Positions 1-9,689 of a stretch of DNA of 64,000 bases are shown one piece after another. The notes below the pieces were generated by a model. The model ran no database searches. It was not told where the DNA came from and saw nothing but the letters and a program-made list of their open reading frames with translations. How positions within the stretch are numbered: the stretch's first letter is position 1; each line of letters begins with the position of its first letter. The translations under genes and the position numbers were made by a program. Source of the DNA: an uncultured Dongia sp. (GTDB lineage: Bacteria > Pseudomonadota > Alphaproteobacteria > Dongiales > Dongiaceae); NCBI RefSeq assembly GCF_936916975.1, contig NZ_CAKZGO010000021.1:1-64000 (forward strand). The letters are read 5' to 3'.

Positions 1-1
1 T

Positions 2-250
2 GCCGTGTTGATGCCACAGACCAAAATGTTCGACGCCGTCGACCGGGCCGACAAGTTCCGCACCGGACTTGGTGCGCATGCCCTGAAGAACCGGACCACG
101 GGTCAGGTCTATGGCGCCGTCACCGTGTCGGTGGGTGTCGCGCGCTATCGCCTGGGCGAGCAACTGGAAACCTTCGTCACCCGCGCCGACCAGGCGCTCT
201 ACCGCGCCAAGAATGAAGGCCGCAACCGCGTAGTCGCGGAAGCCTCATAA
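2..250 (+). CDS. GGDEF-domain protein, C-terminal fragment (5' end outside window)
   Basis: This is the last 82 residues of a protein that begins before the window. The visible part has the end of a GGDEF fold: VTVSVGVARY, then a stretch ending in ADQALYRAKNEGRNRV, which is the usual C-terminal signature of diguanylate cyclases. The GGDEF motif itself lies upstream and cannot be judged, so cyclase activity is unknown. The protein would make cyclic di-GMP if intact. It converges with the TPM gene on the other strand, and the two stop codons overlap by a few bases (245-250). Confidence 0.85.
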   Translation, partial: AVLMPQTKMFDAVDRADKFRTGLGAHALKNRTTGQVYGAVTVSVGVARYRLGEQLETFVTRADQALYRAKNEGRNRVVAEAS

Positions 251-856
251 CACGACGAAACGATTGCCGAGTTCGTTGCGAGGCTGTCCGTCACTTGGGA
301 AATGCGCAGCCAGAATGCTGCTCAACGAGCTGATCGCAGCAAGATACCCCTCTTCCACCCTCCCCGCCCGGACGCTTTGCGAAAAGCTGTCGATGATCGC
401 CTGCCATTCGACCGGCGTTACGCGGCCGTAGATGCCGCGATCAGCAATGATCTCGACATGATGTTCGGCACGGCTGACGAAGAACAGGATGGCGTTGCGC
501 TCCGCCGTATCGGCGAGACCTTGGTCGAGGAAGGTTGCGCGCGCTAGTTGGCGTGCCGCAACCACCTTGAGGGCGCGCGGCGTCAGACGGTCACCAAGGC
601 TGGTCAGCTCCAAGAGCGCCAGCAGCACCAGGAAGACAAGGAATTCCGCCAGCAGCACCTCGCCGGTGCTGGACCAGGGCAGCAGCAGCCAGACGGCAAG
701 GCCCGCGATGAATGATCCAATGATGGCCAGCGCCAGGCCGGTCGCACGATATTCGCCGGCACGACGCGCGATCACAGCGACCAGTTCAGCGCGCGAGGAT
801 TTCTCGGCGTCGGTGATGGCGGCCTCAATGCGCTGCCGCGCTTCAGGTCGGATCAT
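245..856 (-). CDS. TPM-domain membrane protein (second of two)
   Basis: A protein of 203 residues. The start at MIRPEARQRIEAAI was chosen over longer upstream options because it has a good AGGAG ribosome site and avoids overlapping the preceding gene, whose stop codon ends 13 bases upstream. Two membrane segments lie near residues 37-75 (LALAIIGSFIAGLAVWLLL and the following hydrophobic run). The C-terminal half fits a TPM-type domain (AERNAILFFVSRAEHHVEII, then a D-GIYG turn). TPM proteins of this small class are often paired with a larger TPM protein and LemA, exactly as here, but their biochemical role is unsettled. Last gene of the ilvD-GST-lemA-TPM-TPM run. Confidence 0.8.
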   Translation of the reverse strand: MIRPEARQRIEAAITDAEKSSRAELVAVIARRAGEYRATGLALAIIGSFIAGLAVWLLLPWSSTGEVLLAEFLVFLVLLALLELTSLGDRLTPRALKVVAARQLARATFLDQGLADTAERNAILFFVSRAEHHVEIIADRGIYGRVTPVEWQAIIDSFSQSVRAGRVEEGYLAAISSLSSILAAHFPSDGQPRNELGNRFVVL

Positions 857-869
857 AAGCACTCCTGCC

Positions 870-1646
870 CTACCACTTGCCACTGGCGCCGCCGCCGCCG
901 AATGAACCACCGCCGCCGGAAAAGCCGCCGCTGGAGCGCCCGAACGAGCTGGAACCGGAACTGGAACCGCTGCTGTGGGCCACATACCAGATATAGCGGT
1001 TGCGCTTCTTATCCCAGCGACGCCGTAGGCTCGTCAGCAGCGCTATTCCCGCAAAGGCGACAAAAAACAAGATGGGCACAGCCGTATCAACGGCGTTGGA
1101 GAACTCACTGCCGCTGCCGACGATCGGTTGCGCGGCCGGCTGATAGCTGCCACCCAGGGCAGCAAGGATGCCGTCAAGGCCTGCGATGACGCCGGCTTCC
1201 ATATCGCCTTGCTTGAAATGCGGAATGACGTCCGACTGGATGATCTCGTTGGCGGTCGCATCCGGCAAGCTGCCTTCAAGGCCGTAGCCCACCTCGATGC
1301 GCAACTCCCGGTCATTGGGCGCCACGAGGAAGATGATGCCGTTATCCTTGCCTTGCTGGCCGATGCCCCAGCCACGGCCCAGCATCAGGCCCCAATCCTC
1401 GATCGGCCGGCCCATGAGGTCCGGCAAGGTGACGATGACGATCTGGTCGCTGCTCGCCTTTTCGTGTGCCGCGATCTTGGCTGAGAGGGTGGCTTCGGTC
1501 GCATCGGACAGAATGCCGGCCTTGTCCACCACGCGGCCGGTCAGGGTTGGGATTTCCAGCTCGGCTGCGGCATGCGACGAGGAGAGGATCGCCAGCATAG
1601 TTGCCAGCACCATCAGCCCAACAACGCGCCGCGCGGCCGACCACAT
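870..1646 (-). CDS. TPM-domain protein, YgcG family
   Basis: A protein of 258 residues. It starts with a signal peptide (residues 1-27, ending SHAAA). A TPM domain follows at about 35-165: GRVVDKAGILSD, then QIVIVTLPDLMGRPIEDW, GKDNGIIFLVAP and RIEVGYGLEGSLPDA. A transmembrane helix lies at about 190-210, and the tail is rich in Gly and Ser and ends SGGGGASGKW. This is the usual YgcG layout: a TPM domain outside the membrane, one anchor and a low-complexity tail. TPM domains have been described as phosphatase-like or as photosystem II repair factors in plants; the bacterial role is not settled. It lies six bases after lemA, and lemA-ygcG pairing is a common conserved arrangement. Confidence 0.88.
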   Translation of the reverse strand: MWSAARRVVGLMVLATMLAILSSSHAAAELEIPTLTGRVVDKAGILSDATEATLSAKIAAHEKASSDQIVIVTLPDLMGRPIEDWGLMLGRGWGIGQQGKDNGIIFLVAPNDRELRIEVGYGLEGSLPDATANEIIQSDVIPHFKQGDMEAGVIAGLDGILAALGGSYQPAAQPIVGSGSEFSNAVDTAVPILFFVAFAGIALLTSLRRRWDKKRNRYIWYVAHSSGSSSGSSSFGRSSGGFSGGGGSFGGGGASGKW

Positions 1647-1652
1647 GATTGG

Positions 1653-2258
1653 TCAGTTCCCGCTGGCGCCGAAATCGACCTTGGGGACGTCCTGCTTTTC
1701 CGGTTCGACCTGCAATTGCTGCATCGGCTCGCGGTCGGCGTAGAGGAAGCTCTTCCACAGCACGCCGGGGAAGGTCTTCAGCTCGGTATTATAGATGCGG
1801 ACGGAATCGATGTAGTCCTTGCGCGCGACGGCGATGCGGTTCTCGGTGCCTTCGAGCTGGGCCTGCAGGGTCTTGAAGCCTTCGGTCGCCTTGAGGTCCG
1901 GGTATTTCTCGACCACGACCATCAACCGGGATAGGGCCGATGTGAGTCCACCCTGGTTAGCTTCGAAGACACGCATGGCCTCCGGGTTGGTGAGAAGGTC
2001 GGGCGGCAGCTGCATCGTGCCGACTTTGGCGCGCGCCTCCACAACAGCCTCAAGTGTCGACTTCTCGAACTCGGCGGCCCCCTTCACCGTCGCCACCAAG
2101 TTAGGCACCAGATCGGCGCGGCGCTGATACTGGTTGAGGACCTGCGCCCAGGCGGCCTTGGCGCTTTCTTCCTTACTGGGGATCGCATTGATGCCGGAGA
2201 AGCCCCAGACCAGCAGGGCCGCCAAGAGGCCGAGGACGACAATTCCGGCAATGCGCAT
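1653..2258 (-). CDS. lemA: LemA family protein
   Basis: A protein of 201 residues. The start at MRIAGIVVLGLLAALLVW was chosen because it gives a normal LemA N-terminus (one membrane anchor, residues 2-20) and has GGAG just upstream; the open frame upstream has no LemA character. The core is coiled-coil: QVLNQYQRRADLVPNLVATV is the family signature, followed by ALSRLMVVVEKYPDLKA and a YNTELKTFPGVLW segment. LemA proteins are small membrane-anchored helical proteins with no established reaction. The position directly before the YgcG-type TPM gene is the usual one and suggests a shared envelope role. Confidence 0.92.
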   Translation of the reverse strand: MRIAGIVVLGLLAALLVWGFSGINAIPSKEESAKAAWAQVLNQYQRRADLVPNLVATVKGAAEFEKSTLEAVVEARAKVGTMQLPPDLLTNPEAMRVFEANQGGLTSALSRLMVVVEKYPDLKATEGFKTLQAQLEGTENRIAVARKDYIDSVRIYNTELKTFPGVLWKSFLYADREPMQQLQVEPEKQDVPKVDFGASGN

Positions 2259-2280
2259 CAGGTCACTCCACGCAACAGGG

Positions 2281-2925
2281 TTAAGCTTTCCAATGCGGCG
2301 GGATGGTCCGCGCAAAATACGGCAAAGCTTCGACGCGCCCCATCCAGGCGGAGATCTTTTGCGGCATATCCGCCCGCGCCGTGCCAAGACCCGGCGAGCG
2401 TTCTTCGGCCCGCTGCGCCAGTCGCACATAGGGATAGGCGGCGTAATCGGCAAGGCCCAGCTCGCCGGCCATGAAATCGCCCTTCAGGCATTTCTCCAGC
2501 CGAATGAGCTCATCCATCATCTGCTTCTTGGCATCTGCCGTCTTCTCAGCAGTGCGCTCGGCCGGCGTCAGGTAAACCGCCTGCTCCATCAATTCGCTGC
2601 TGGCGGCCTGCAGGTAGTTGTCGGCTTCGTTGACCATGCGCCTCACGGTAGCGCGGGCCTTGGTCTCCTTGGGCAGCAGCGGCTTCTCCGGATAGCGCTC
2701 TTCCAGATACTCGATGATTGCCGCAGATTCCCACAGCGCAAAACCGTCATCGACAAGCGCCGGCACCCGGCCACGCGGGTTGATGGCGAGGAATTCCGGT
2801 GTCTTGGTGTCATCGTTGTCGAAGCTCAGGCGCTTCGCCTCGAACGGCACGCCCTTGTGCTCAAGCGCCAGCCACACCTTCCAGGCAAAGGGGGAGCCGG
2901 AGCCGAAATAGAATGTCAGCGACAT
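2281..2925 (-). CDS. Glutathione S-transferase family protein
   Basis: A protein of 214 residues. Residues 1-78 form the thioredoxin-like N-terminal domain: YFGSGSPFAWKVWLALEH, then INPRGRVPALVDDG with the cis-proline and DGFALWESAAIIEYLEERYP, whose ES pair binds the glutathione gamma-glutamyl group. Residues 90-210 form the helical C-terminal domain. The Ser in SGSPFAW is the likely activating residue, as in bacterial Beta/Nu-like classes, but the substrate cannot be read from sequence. It has a good AGAGGAA ribosome site, starts 12 bases after ilvD stops, and is followed 22 bases later by lemA, so it is probably co-transcribed. Confidence 0.92.
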   Translation of the reverse strand: MSLTFYFGSGSPFAWKVWLALEHKGVPFEAKRLSFDNDDTKTPEFLAINPRGRVPALVDDGFALWESAAIIEYLEERYPEKPLLPKETKARATVRRMVNEADNYLQAASSELMEQAVYLTPAERTAEKTADAKKQMMDELIRLEKCLKGDFMAGELGLADYAAYPYVRLAQRAEERSPGLGTARADMPQKISAWMGRVEALPYFARTIPPHWKA

Positions 2926-2937
2926 GTATGTGTTCCT

Positions 2938-4662
2938 CTAGATATCGGCGAAGACATGGGTTTCGGCAGCGCCGCCCGGATGGGTGACGGCACCCTTCTC
3001 GGCCGTGCCGACGCTTTGGGCATAGCGCCACAAAGCGCCAGATTGATAGTCGGTCTTGCGCGGCTTCCAGGTCTTCTTACGTTCGGCTAGCTCGGCATCC
3101 GACAGCGCCACCGAAATATCACCGGTCTCGGCATTGATGGTGATCATGTCGCCGTCGCGCAGCAAGCCGATCGGCCCGCCCACGGCAGCTTCCGGCCCGA
3201 CATGGCCGATGCAGAAGCCGCGGGTGGCACCAGAGAAGCGGCCATCGGTGATGAGCGCTACCTTGTCGCCCATGCCCTGCCCGTAGAGGGCTGCCGTGGT
3301 CGAGAGCATTTCGCGCATGCCGGGACCACCGCGTGGGCCTTCGTAACGGATGACGAGCACTTCGCCTTCCTTGTAGGTGCGCTTGTCGACGGCCTTGAAC
3401 GCATCCTCCTCGCAATCGAAGCAACGCGCCGGACCGGTGAAGACGAGGTTCTTCATGCCGGCGATCTTCACGATGGCACCTTCCGGCGCCAGGTTGCCGC
3501 GCAAGCCGACGACGCCGCCAGTGGTGGAGAGCGGATTGCTCACCGGACGGATGACGTCCTGGTCGGTCGGGAGTTTGTAGTGCGCCAGATTCTCGGCGAT
3601 GGTCTTGCCGGTCACGGTCATGCAATCGCCATGCAGGAAGCCGCCATCAAGCAGCGCTTTCAGGAGGATCGGCACACCGCCGATGTCGAACATGTCCTTG
3701 GCGACATAGCGACCGCCGGGCTTGAGGTCGGCGATGTAGGGCGTCTCGCGGAAGATCTTGCAGACGTCGTGGAGATCGAATTCGATACCGGCTTCATGGG
3801 CGATGGCCGGGAGATGCAGACCGGCATTGGTCGAACCGCCAGAGGCCGCCACGACACGTGCCGCGTTCTCCAGCGATTTACGCGTCACGATATCGCGCGG
3901 ACGGATGTTGTTGGCGATGAGATCCATCACCATCTGGCCCGACGCTTCCGCATAGGCGTCGCGGCTCTCATAGGGCGCCGGCGCGCCGGCTGACCCCGGA
4001 ATGGCAAGGCCGATCGCTTCCGAGACGCAGGCCATGGTGTTGGCAGTGAACTGGCCGCCGCAGGAGCCGGCCGAGGGACATGCCACGCATTCGATGTCGT
4101 GGAGGTCTTCGTCAGACATGGTGCCCGCGGAGTGCTTGCCGACCGCCTCGAACACGTCCTGGACGGTGATGTCCTTGCCCTTGTAGCGGCCGGGCAGGAT
4201 GGAGCCGCCATACATGAACACTGATGGCACGTTGAGCCGCACCATGGCCATCATCAGGCCCGGCAATGACTTGTCGCAACCGGCCAAGCCAACGATGGCG
4301 TCATAGCAATGGCCACGCATGGTGAGCTCGACGGAATCCGCAATGACTTCGCGGCTGACCAGGGACGATTTCATGCCGGCATGGCCCATGGCGATGCCGT
4401 CAGTGACCGTGATGGTGCAGAATTCGCGTGGTGTGCCGCCGGCGGCCTTCACGCCCTTCTTCACTGCCTGCGCCTGACGCATCAGCGAAATGTTGCAGGG
4501 GGCAGCTTCGTTCCAGGTCGTGGCCACGCCGACGAAAGGCTGGCTGATTTCCTGCTCCGTCATGCCCATGGCGTAATAGTAGGAGCGATGCGGGGCTGAT
4601 TGCGGGCCAACGGAAACGTAGCGGCTGGGCAATTTCGACTTATCGAAGCGGGCGGCAGTCAT
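2938..4662 (-). CDS. ilvD: Dihydroxy-acid dehydratase
   Basis: Catalyses dehydration of 2,3-dihydroxy-isovalerate and its methylvalerate homologue, the third common step of valine, leucine and isoleucine synthesis, in the cytoplasm. The protein has 574 residues, starting at [12 protein letters not shown], which has GAGG upstream; an in-frame extension of 25 residues upstream looks unlike the family. Iron-sulfur ligands expected for the family are visible: C56 in [10 protein letters not shown]129 in AGCDKSLPG and C201 in [13 protein letters not shown]. Lys131 after C129-Asp is the conserved lysine of the active site. The shorter length and three-cysteine pattern resemble the [2Fe-2S] group. 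An aldonic acid dehydratase of the same family is the alternative, but the match to IlvD is good. Confidence 0.93.
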   Translation of the reverse strand: MTAARFDKSKLPSRYVSVGPQSAPHRSYYYAMGMTEQEISQPFVGVATTWNEAAPCNISLMRQAQAVKKGVKAAGGTPREFCTITVTDGIAMGHAGMKSSLVSREVIADSVELTMRGHCYDAIVGLAGCDKSLPGLMMAMVRLNVPSVFMYGGSILPGRYKGKDITVQDVFEAVGKHSAGTMSDEDLHDIECVACPSAGSCGGQFTANTMACVSEAIGLAIPGSAGAPAPYESRDAYAEASGQMVMDLIANNIRPRDIVTRKSLENAARVVAASGGSTNAGLHLPAIAHEAGIEFDLHDVCKIFRETPYIADLKPGGRYVAKDMFDIGGVPILLKALLDGGFLHGDCMTVTGKTIAENLAHYKLPTDQDVIRPVSNPLSTTGGVVGLRGNLAPEGAIVKIAGMKNLVFTGPARCFDCEEDAFKAVDKRTYKEGEVLVIRYEGPRGGPGMREMLSTTAALYGQGMGDKVALITDGRFSGATRGFCIGHVGPEAAVGGPIGLLRDGDMITINAETGDISVALSDAELAERKKTWKPRKTDYQSGALWRYAQSVGTAEKGAVTHPGGAAETHVFADI

Positions 4663-4783
4663 GGGATCCCTCGTAAGCAGGCTGGCTATATGGCTGAAAT
4701 CGTCGCCAAGATAGTGGCGCTGGCTCGGATGGGCCACACCTTTTTCTGCATGGGCCTACGCGGGATTTGAGCGGATAAGCTTG

Positions 4784-5266
4784 TCAGATCAGCATCTTGT
4801 TGTCAGCACCCGGACGGCCGCCGGGAATGACGGCCACCATCAGGCGCTGGACCTTGCGCCCCTCGCCCAAAGGCAAGATCACGGTTTCTTCGGAAAAGCT
4901 CTGTTTGTCGAAGGCGCCGCGCTTGCGATAGGCATAGGGTGCCATCCCATCGACCACCCGGTCGTAGGTCGCGGCGACGAAGTCGCAATATTCGGGCATG
5001 CCGAGCTGGTCGAGATATTTGCCGGTGTAGTCCATGCCGGAGAGCGAGGCGAGGATCGAGCCATCGAGCCGGAACAGATAGCGGCGTGGATCGGCTTCGA
5101 CATCGACCAAGGTCACGTAGCCCAGGATGAATTTGAAGTCGCTGGGATCGATCGCTGCCGGGGCCGGCATTTGGCCATCGGCGATCTTGTCCTGCCAATA
5201 GGCCAGTAGGCGAATCAAGCGCTCGTCCTGCAGCGTATCGAGGCAGCTGTCTGGAATGGCGGTCAT
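4784..5266 (-). CDS. PAS_5-type PAS domain protein
   Basis: A protein of 160 residues made almost entirely of one PAS domain of the PAS_5 type common in alphaproteobacteria: RLLAYWQDKIADGQMPAPAA, then DPSDFKFILGYVTLVDVE, YLFRLDGSILASLSGMDYTG and a closing beta section VILPLGEGRKVQRLMVAV. No output domain is present, so it may be a stand-alone sensor or adaptor; ligand and partner are unknown. The start at 5266 was chosen because its ATG overlaps the stop of the upstream gene (ATGA), which indicates translational coupling; a start 5 codons earlier is possible. Confidence 0.82.
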   Translation of the reverse strand: MTAIPDSCLDTLQDERLIRLLAYWQDKIADGQMPAPAAIDPSDFKFILGYVTLVDVEADPRRYLFRLDGSILASLSGMDYTGKYLDQLGMPEYCDFVAATYDRVVDGMAPYAYRKRGAFDKQSFSEETVILPLGEGRKVQRLMVAVIPGGRPGADNKMLI

Positions 5267-5898
5267 GGCTTTAGCGCCCATTGCGACGGCGCCGCTGCGT
5301 CTTGCAGCGATAGCGGCTGCAGCGGCAGTTGCATGACATAGAACACCGAGACAGGCGACATGTCGCTGACGATGAAGCTGAACTCCGCCCTGCCGCCAGG
5401 TGGTACTTCGGTGCCACTGAAGCCCAGCGTATCCTCCGGCTCGTCAAAGCGCTGAAGGCTCGCGAAAGTGCTGCTGGTATAGTTGGTGCCGATATAGGAA
5501 TTCTGCCCAAAGCTGAGGCCGTCGCCATAGGGCGAGTGGCGCGTCGTGACCTCGCGCAATTCCATCTGGTAGTTGCGCCAGACGTGACTCGTCTTGTTGA
5601 TGACGATCTTCTTCATGGCAAAGGCCGCGACATGTTGTGAGCCGATGCGGTTGCCAAAGTCACGCCCGAAATTGCGGATGGTGAGGGCGATGGCGCGGTC
5701 GCCCGTCACCTCCTCCACCACGGTCAGCGGGTCGTCCAGCGTACCGGTCCCGCTCACCGAAACCAGGGTGAAGCCGCCGAGTTCGTCTGAGAAGACCAAG
5801 CCCCCATGCGAGATTGGCGCAGCGCAACACAGCGCCGGACCGCCCAGCATCAGGGTGACGAGGGCCGCAAGGCCCTTGATCAGGCGAGCGCGACGCAT
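5263..5898 (-). CDS. Secreted protein of unknown function
   Basis: I do not recognise this 211-residue protein. It has a clear signal peptide (MRRARLIKGLAALVTLMLGG, cleavage probably near residue 26 after CCA), so it should be exported. The mature part is rich in beta structure and has a phrase VIEVTGDR-like region followed by ALTIRNFGRDFGNR, an NYQMELREV segment and PPGGRAEFSFIVSD, reminiscent of immunoglobulin-like secreted domains. It is translationally coupled to the PAS_5 gene through a four-base overlap. I see no good ribosome site before the ATG, so the start is less certain. Confidence 0.65.
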   Translation of the reverse strand: MRRARLIKGLAALVTLMLGGPALCCAAPISHGGLVFSDELGGFTLVSVSGTGTLDDPLTVVEEVTGDRAIALTIRNFGRDFGNRIGSQHVAAFAMKKIVINKTSHVWRNYQMELREVTTRHSPYGDGLSFGQNSYIGTNYTSSTFASLQRFDEPEDTLGFSGTEVPPGGRAEFSFIVSDMSPVSVFYVMQLPLQPLSLQDAAAPSQWALKP

Positions 5899-5963
5899 AC
5901 TGCCATTATGGCCGGTCGCGCAGACCTCGCAAGCCCTGGCCTCGCAAGCCCCCGGATAGACGG

Positions 5964-8615
5964 CTAGATCGCTGCCAGACGCTCCATGGCCTGGGCCAAT
6001 TTGTCCCGGGTCTGCTGGATTTCCGCCAACTTTTCGCGCTGTTCGGCAACCACGTCCGGATCGGCCTTGGCAATGAATTGCTCGTTGCCGAGCTTGCGGC
6101 CGATCTTTTCAGCCTCCGACGCCGCCTTGTCGAGGTCCTTCTTGAGGCGCGCCCGTTCCTTTTCGACGTCGATCACGCCAGCCAAGGGCAGCAGAATGGT
6201 GGCCTCGTCGAGCACGATCTGGGCAGCACCCTTGGGGCCATCGCCGGTCACAAAATCGACCCGGTCGATGCGCGCGAGGCGCCGGATGAGATCGCCATAG
6301 GCACTGAGGCGGTTCTGCGTCCGGGCATTGGCATCGCGAATCTGGATCGGGACTTGAGCACCGGGCGGCACATTCATCTCCGCGCGCAGGGTGCGGATCT
6401 CGGACACCAGACGGATCACCCAATCGAAATCGGCACCGGCTTCGTGATCGACCGGCAGTTTCGAGAAGTCCGGCCAGGCTTCGCCGATCAGCTTCTGCGT
6501 GTTGCCTTCGCCCAGCTGCGGCCACAATTCTTCGGTGATGAAGGGCATGAACGGATGCAGAAGGTGCAGCAACTGGCCAAGGACCCAAGCGGTGCAGGCG
6601 CGCGTTTCGGCCTTCAATTTTTCGTCATCCCCCTGGATGATCGGCTTGGTGAATTCGACATACCAATCGCAGAATTCGTTCCAGATGCAGCGATAGAGTG
6701 CGCCGGCCGCGTCATTGTAGCGATACTGCGCCATGGCCTGGTCGATCGCCTGCGCGCAGGCGGCAAGGCGCCCGATCATCCAGCGATTGACGCCAGCGGT
6801 CACCTTGGCCGGATCGAAATCCGGATCGGCCTTGCATTCATTCATCAGGCAGAAGCGCGTCGCGTTCCACAGCTTGGTCGCGAAGTTGCGGTAACCCTCG
6901 ACGCGCTGTTCCGACATCTTGATGTCGCGCCCCTGCGCCGCCAGAGCGGTCAGGGTGAAGCGCAAGGCATCGCAGCCATATTTGTCGATGAGATCGAGTG
7001 GATCGATGACATTGCCTTTCGACTTCGACATCTTCTGGCCATGCTCATCGCGGACCAGCGCATGGATGTAAACCGTCTTGAACGGCACATCGCCCATGAA
7101 ATGGATGCCCATCATCATCATGCGGGCGACCCAGAAGAAGATGATGTCGAAGCCTGTCACCAGCACGTCGCCCGGATAGTAGCGTCCGAGTTCCGGCGTC
7201 TGTTGCGGCCAACCCAAGGTCGAGAACGGCCATAACGCGGACGAGAACCAAGTGTCCAGCACGTCGGGATCGCGTGTCAGTTCGACCGCCTTGCCGTAAT
7301 GCTTAAGTGCTGCTGCATTGGCTTCGGCATCGTCATAAGCCACGAAGATTTCGCCGTCCGGGCCGAACCAGGCCGGGATCTGATGACCCCACCACAACTG
7401 GCGCGAAATGCACCAGGGCTGGATGTTGCGCATCCATTCGAAATAGGTGTTTTCCCATTGCTTGGGCACGAAGACGGTCCGGCCCTCTTCCACTGCTTTG
7501 ATCGCCGGCTGCGCCATCTTATGCGCGTCGCAATACCATTGATCAGTCAGCCAGGGTTCAATGACGACACCGGAGCGATCACCTTCCGGGCGCATCATCA
7601 GATGATCGTCGATCTTGTCGAGGAGGCCCAGGGCTTCGATATCCGCCACGACCTTCTTGCGCGCAACATCGCGGTCGAGACCGCGATAGGCCTCCGGCAC
7701 GTTCTCGTTCAGCCTGGCATCGCGATCGAGGATGTTGATCATCTCGAGCTTGTGCCGCTTGCCGACTTCGAAATCGTTGAAGTCATGGGCCGGCGTAATC
7801 TTCACAGCACCACTGCCGGTTTCCGGGTCGGCATAATCGTCTGCCACCACGGGGATGCGGCGACCGACCAACGGCAGGATCAGGAACTTGCCGACGAGGT
7901 CCGTGTAACGTTCGTCTTCTGGATTCACGGCGACGGCGGTATCGCCCAACATGGTTTCCGGGCGCGTCGTGGCCACGGTTAGGAAGCGGCCCGCCTCACC
8001 TTCGACCGGATACTTGAAGTGCCAGAGGTGACCCTTATGCTCCTTCTGCACGACTTCGAGATCGGAGATCGCGGTGTGGAGCTTCGGATCCCAGTTGACC
8101 AAACGCTTGTCGCGGTAGATCAGACCCTGGCGGTGAAGCTCGACGAACACCTTGCGGACAGCGTCGCTGAGGCCCTCGTCCATGGTGAAGCGCTCGCGCG
8201 GCCAATCGGGGCTGGCGCCGAGACGGCGCAGCTGGCGCGTGATGGTGCCGCCGGACTCAGCCTTCCACTCCCAGACCTTCTCCAGGAACTTTTCACGCCC
8301 CAAATCGGCGCGCTTGATGCCCTGCTCGGCCAGTTGCCGCTCAACCACCATCTGTGTGGCGATGCCGGCATGGTCGGTGCCGGGCTGCCACAAGGCGTCC
8401 TTGCCCTTCATGCGCTGGTAGCGGATGAGAATGTCCTGCAGCGTAAAGGTCAGCGCATGGCCCATATGCAGGCTGCCCGTCACATTGGGCGGCGGCATCA
8501 TGATGGTATAGGGCGCCTTGTTCGAGGTGGGATGGGCAGCAAAAGAACCCGCCTTTTCCCAGGCGTCGTAATGCTTCTTCTCAACCTCGGCGGGTTGGAA
8601 CGTCTTTTCCAGCAT
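5964..8615 (-). CDS. valS: Valyl-tRNA synthetase
   Basis: Charges tRNA-Val with valine and edits mischarged threonine. The protein has 883 residues, normal for a bacterial ValS. The class I signatures are both present: [14 protein letters not shown] (HIGH equivalent HMGH at 50-53) and KMSKS at about 528-532. The editing domain lies between ([15 protein letters not shown], then [15 protein letters not shown]). The anticodon-binding region follows, and the C-terminal coiled-coil arm ([15 protein letters not shown] onward) ends the protein. The start at [16 protein letters not shown] fits the family better than the ATG 11 codons earlier, although the ribosome site is weak. It follows popZ at a distance of about 115 bases. 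Confidence 0.96.
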   Translation of the reverse strand: MLEKTFQPAEVEKKHYDAWEKAGSFAAHPTSNKAPYTIMMPPPNVTGSLHMGHALTFTLQDILIRYQRMKGKDALWQPGTDHAGIATQMVVERQLAEQGIKRADLGREKFLEKVWEWKAESGGTITRQLRRLGASPDWPRERFTMDEGLSDAVRKVFVELHRQGLIYRDKRLVNWDPKLHTAISDLEVVQKEHKGHLWHFKYPVEGEAGRFLTVATTRPETMLGDTAVAVNPEDERYTDLVGKFLILPLVGRRIPVVADDYADPETGSGAVKITPAHDFNDFEVGKRHKLEMINILDRDARLNENVPEAYRGLDRDVARKKVVADIEALGLLDKIDDHLMMRPEGDRSGVVIEPWLTDQWYCDAHKMAQPAIKAVEEGRTVFVPKQWENTYFEWMRNIQPWCISRQLWWGHQIPAWFGPDGEIFVAYDDAEANAAALKHYGKAVELTRDPDVLDTWFSSALWPFSTLGWPQQTPELGRYYPGDVLVTGFDIIFFWVARMMMMGIHFMGDVPFKTVYIHALVRDEHGQKMSKSKGNVIDPLDLIDKYGCDALRFTLTALAAQGRDIKMSEQRVEGYRNFATKLWNATRFCLMNECKADPDFDPAKVTAGVNRWMIGRLAACAQAIDQAMAQYRYNDAAGALYRCIWNEFCDWYVEFTKPIIQGDDEKLKAETRACTAWVLGQLLHLLHPFMPFITEELWPQLGEGNTQKLIGEAWPDFSKLPVDHEAGADFDWVIRLVSEIRTLRAEMNVPPGAQVPIQIRDANARTQNRLSAYGDLIRRLARIDRVDFVTGDGPKGAAQIVLDEATILLPLAGVIDVEKERARLKKDLDKAASEAEKIGRKLGNEQFIAKADPDVVAEQREKLAEIQQTRDKLAQAMERLAAI

Positions 8616-8729
8616 CGCTGGGGCACCCTTATTTCTGGAGTATTTCAAGCTTTGGCGGGAGTTATAACGATCCCGGCGGCCTAGTCAAACCAGGCCGCTA
8701 GCGCCCAAAGGCCCTAAAATGCGACCCTT

Positions 8730-9482
8730 TTAGCTGAGCTCGGCCTTGCGCGAGAGTCGTTCGACCTCGCGGCGTACCAGCCGTTCGACGATTTCCTGGA
8801 GGTGCTCGTCGAGCCAGTCCTTGAGCATCGGCTCGATGGCCTGGCGGACCAGGGTCTCAACCAGGAGGCCATCCAACGTGGTGGCGCGTGACTGCGCTGC
8901 CTGGGGCTTCTTTGCCATCAGCTGCGCCATTGTCGCGGCGCTGGCGGCCGCTACGTCAGGCGAGATGAGCTCGCTATCCATCGGCACGTCGGCCATCGGC
9001 ACGTCGGCCATCGCAGCAGCAGCTGGGCGCGACGGCAGAGGCTCCACCGGCATGCCGTCGTCGGCCGCAGCCAAGTTCTCAGCGGGTGGCGGCGCCATCT
9101 CCTCGACGTCGAGTTCTATATCAACCGCGTCTTCTTCCGGCGCAGCTGCCGGCGAAGCGGGCTCCGGCATGGCGGGTTCAGGCTCCGGCAGAACTTCCGG
9201 CGCAACAGGTGCTGCTGCCTCGACCTTTGCGGGCTCGGGAGCTGGCGCTGGTGCCGGGGGTGCCGCCTCTTCCTTCAGTTCTACGACATTGCTTTCGCCA
9301 ACCACCATGTCCGTGAGGACGAGTGCGTCGTCTTCATCGTCTGCCGCTTCTTCAGCGGCATGACCATTGACGGCAGGCGCCGCGGGTTCTTCCTTCGGCT
9401 CGCCGTCTTCAGAGATGATACGTCTGATGGAGGCGAGAATTTCCTCCATCGACGGTTCTTGATTGCCCTTGGCGTCCGACAT
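8730..9482 (-). CDS. popZ: PopZ/DUF2497 polar organizing protein
   Basis: A protein of 250 residues in three parts. The N-terminal helix (EPSMEEILASIRRIISEDGE, residues 9-28) is the PopZ partner-binding motif. The middle is a long acidic and proline/alanine-rich linker, about residues 30-195. The C-terminal helices (LLVETLVRQAIEPMLKDWL, then QEIVERLVRREVERLSRKA) form the oligomerisation region. In Caulobacter PopZ forms a polar matrix that anchors ParB and the chromosome origin; the same role is inferred here. The linker contains a short tandem duplication (MADVP twice, from a 15-base DNA repeat around 8978-9010). The valS neighbour is the usual alphaproteobacterial context. Confidence 0.9.
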   Translation of the reverse strand: MSDAKGNQEPSMEEILASIRRIISEDGEPKEEPAAPAVNGHAAEEAADDEDDALVLTDMVVGESNVVELKEEAAPPAPAPAPEPAKVEAAAPVAPEVLPEPEPAMPEPASPAAAPEEDAVDIELDVEEMAPPPAENLAAADDGMPVEPLPSRPAAAAMADVPMADVPMDSELISPDVAAASAATMAQLMAKKPQAAQSRATTLDGLLVETLVRQAIEPMLKDWLDEHLQEIVERLVRREVERLSRKAELS

Positions 9483-9689
9483 TCACCAATCCCTGACCGG
9501 GTCACTCTTGCCCGGCACTGCAGTTGAGATTGCCTACTAGCAATCGTCGTGCCGAACCGAGTCGCCCCCAGCTATGGCCGCTATCGTAACGTCTTTATTG
9601 GCATTTCTCAAGAAATGGGAAATCGCCAAGGTCACAGCACCAGATATGGCCTGAGCCTAGCCCCACCTGCGCCCGGAAATGCCGCAACG

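Noticed and set aside
8676-8698. Possible terminator after popZ (GCGGCCT and AGGCCGC arms)
   Set aside because: The stem is perfect, but there is no T tract on the relevant strand and valS follows closely, so I could not call it a terminator.
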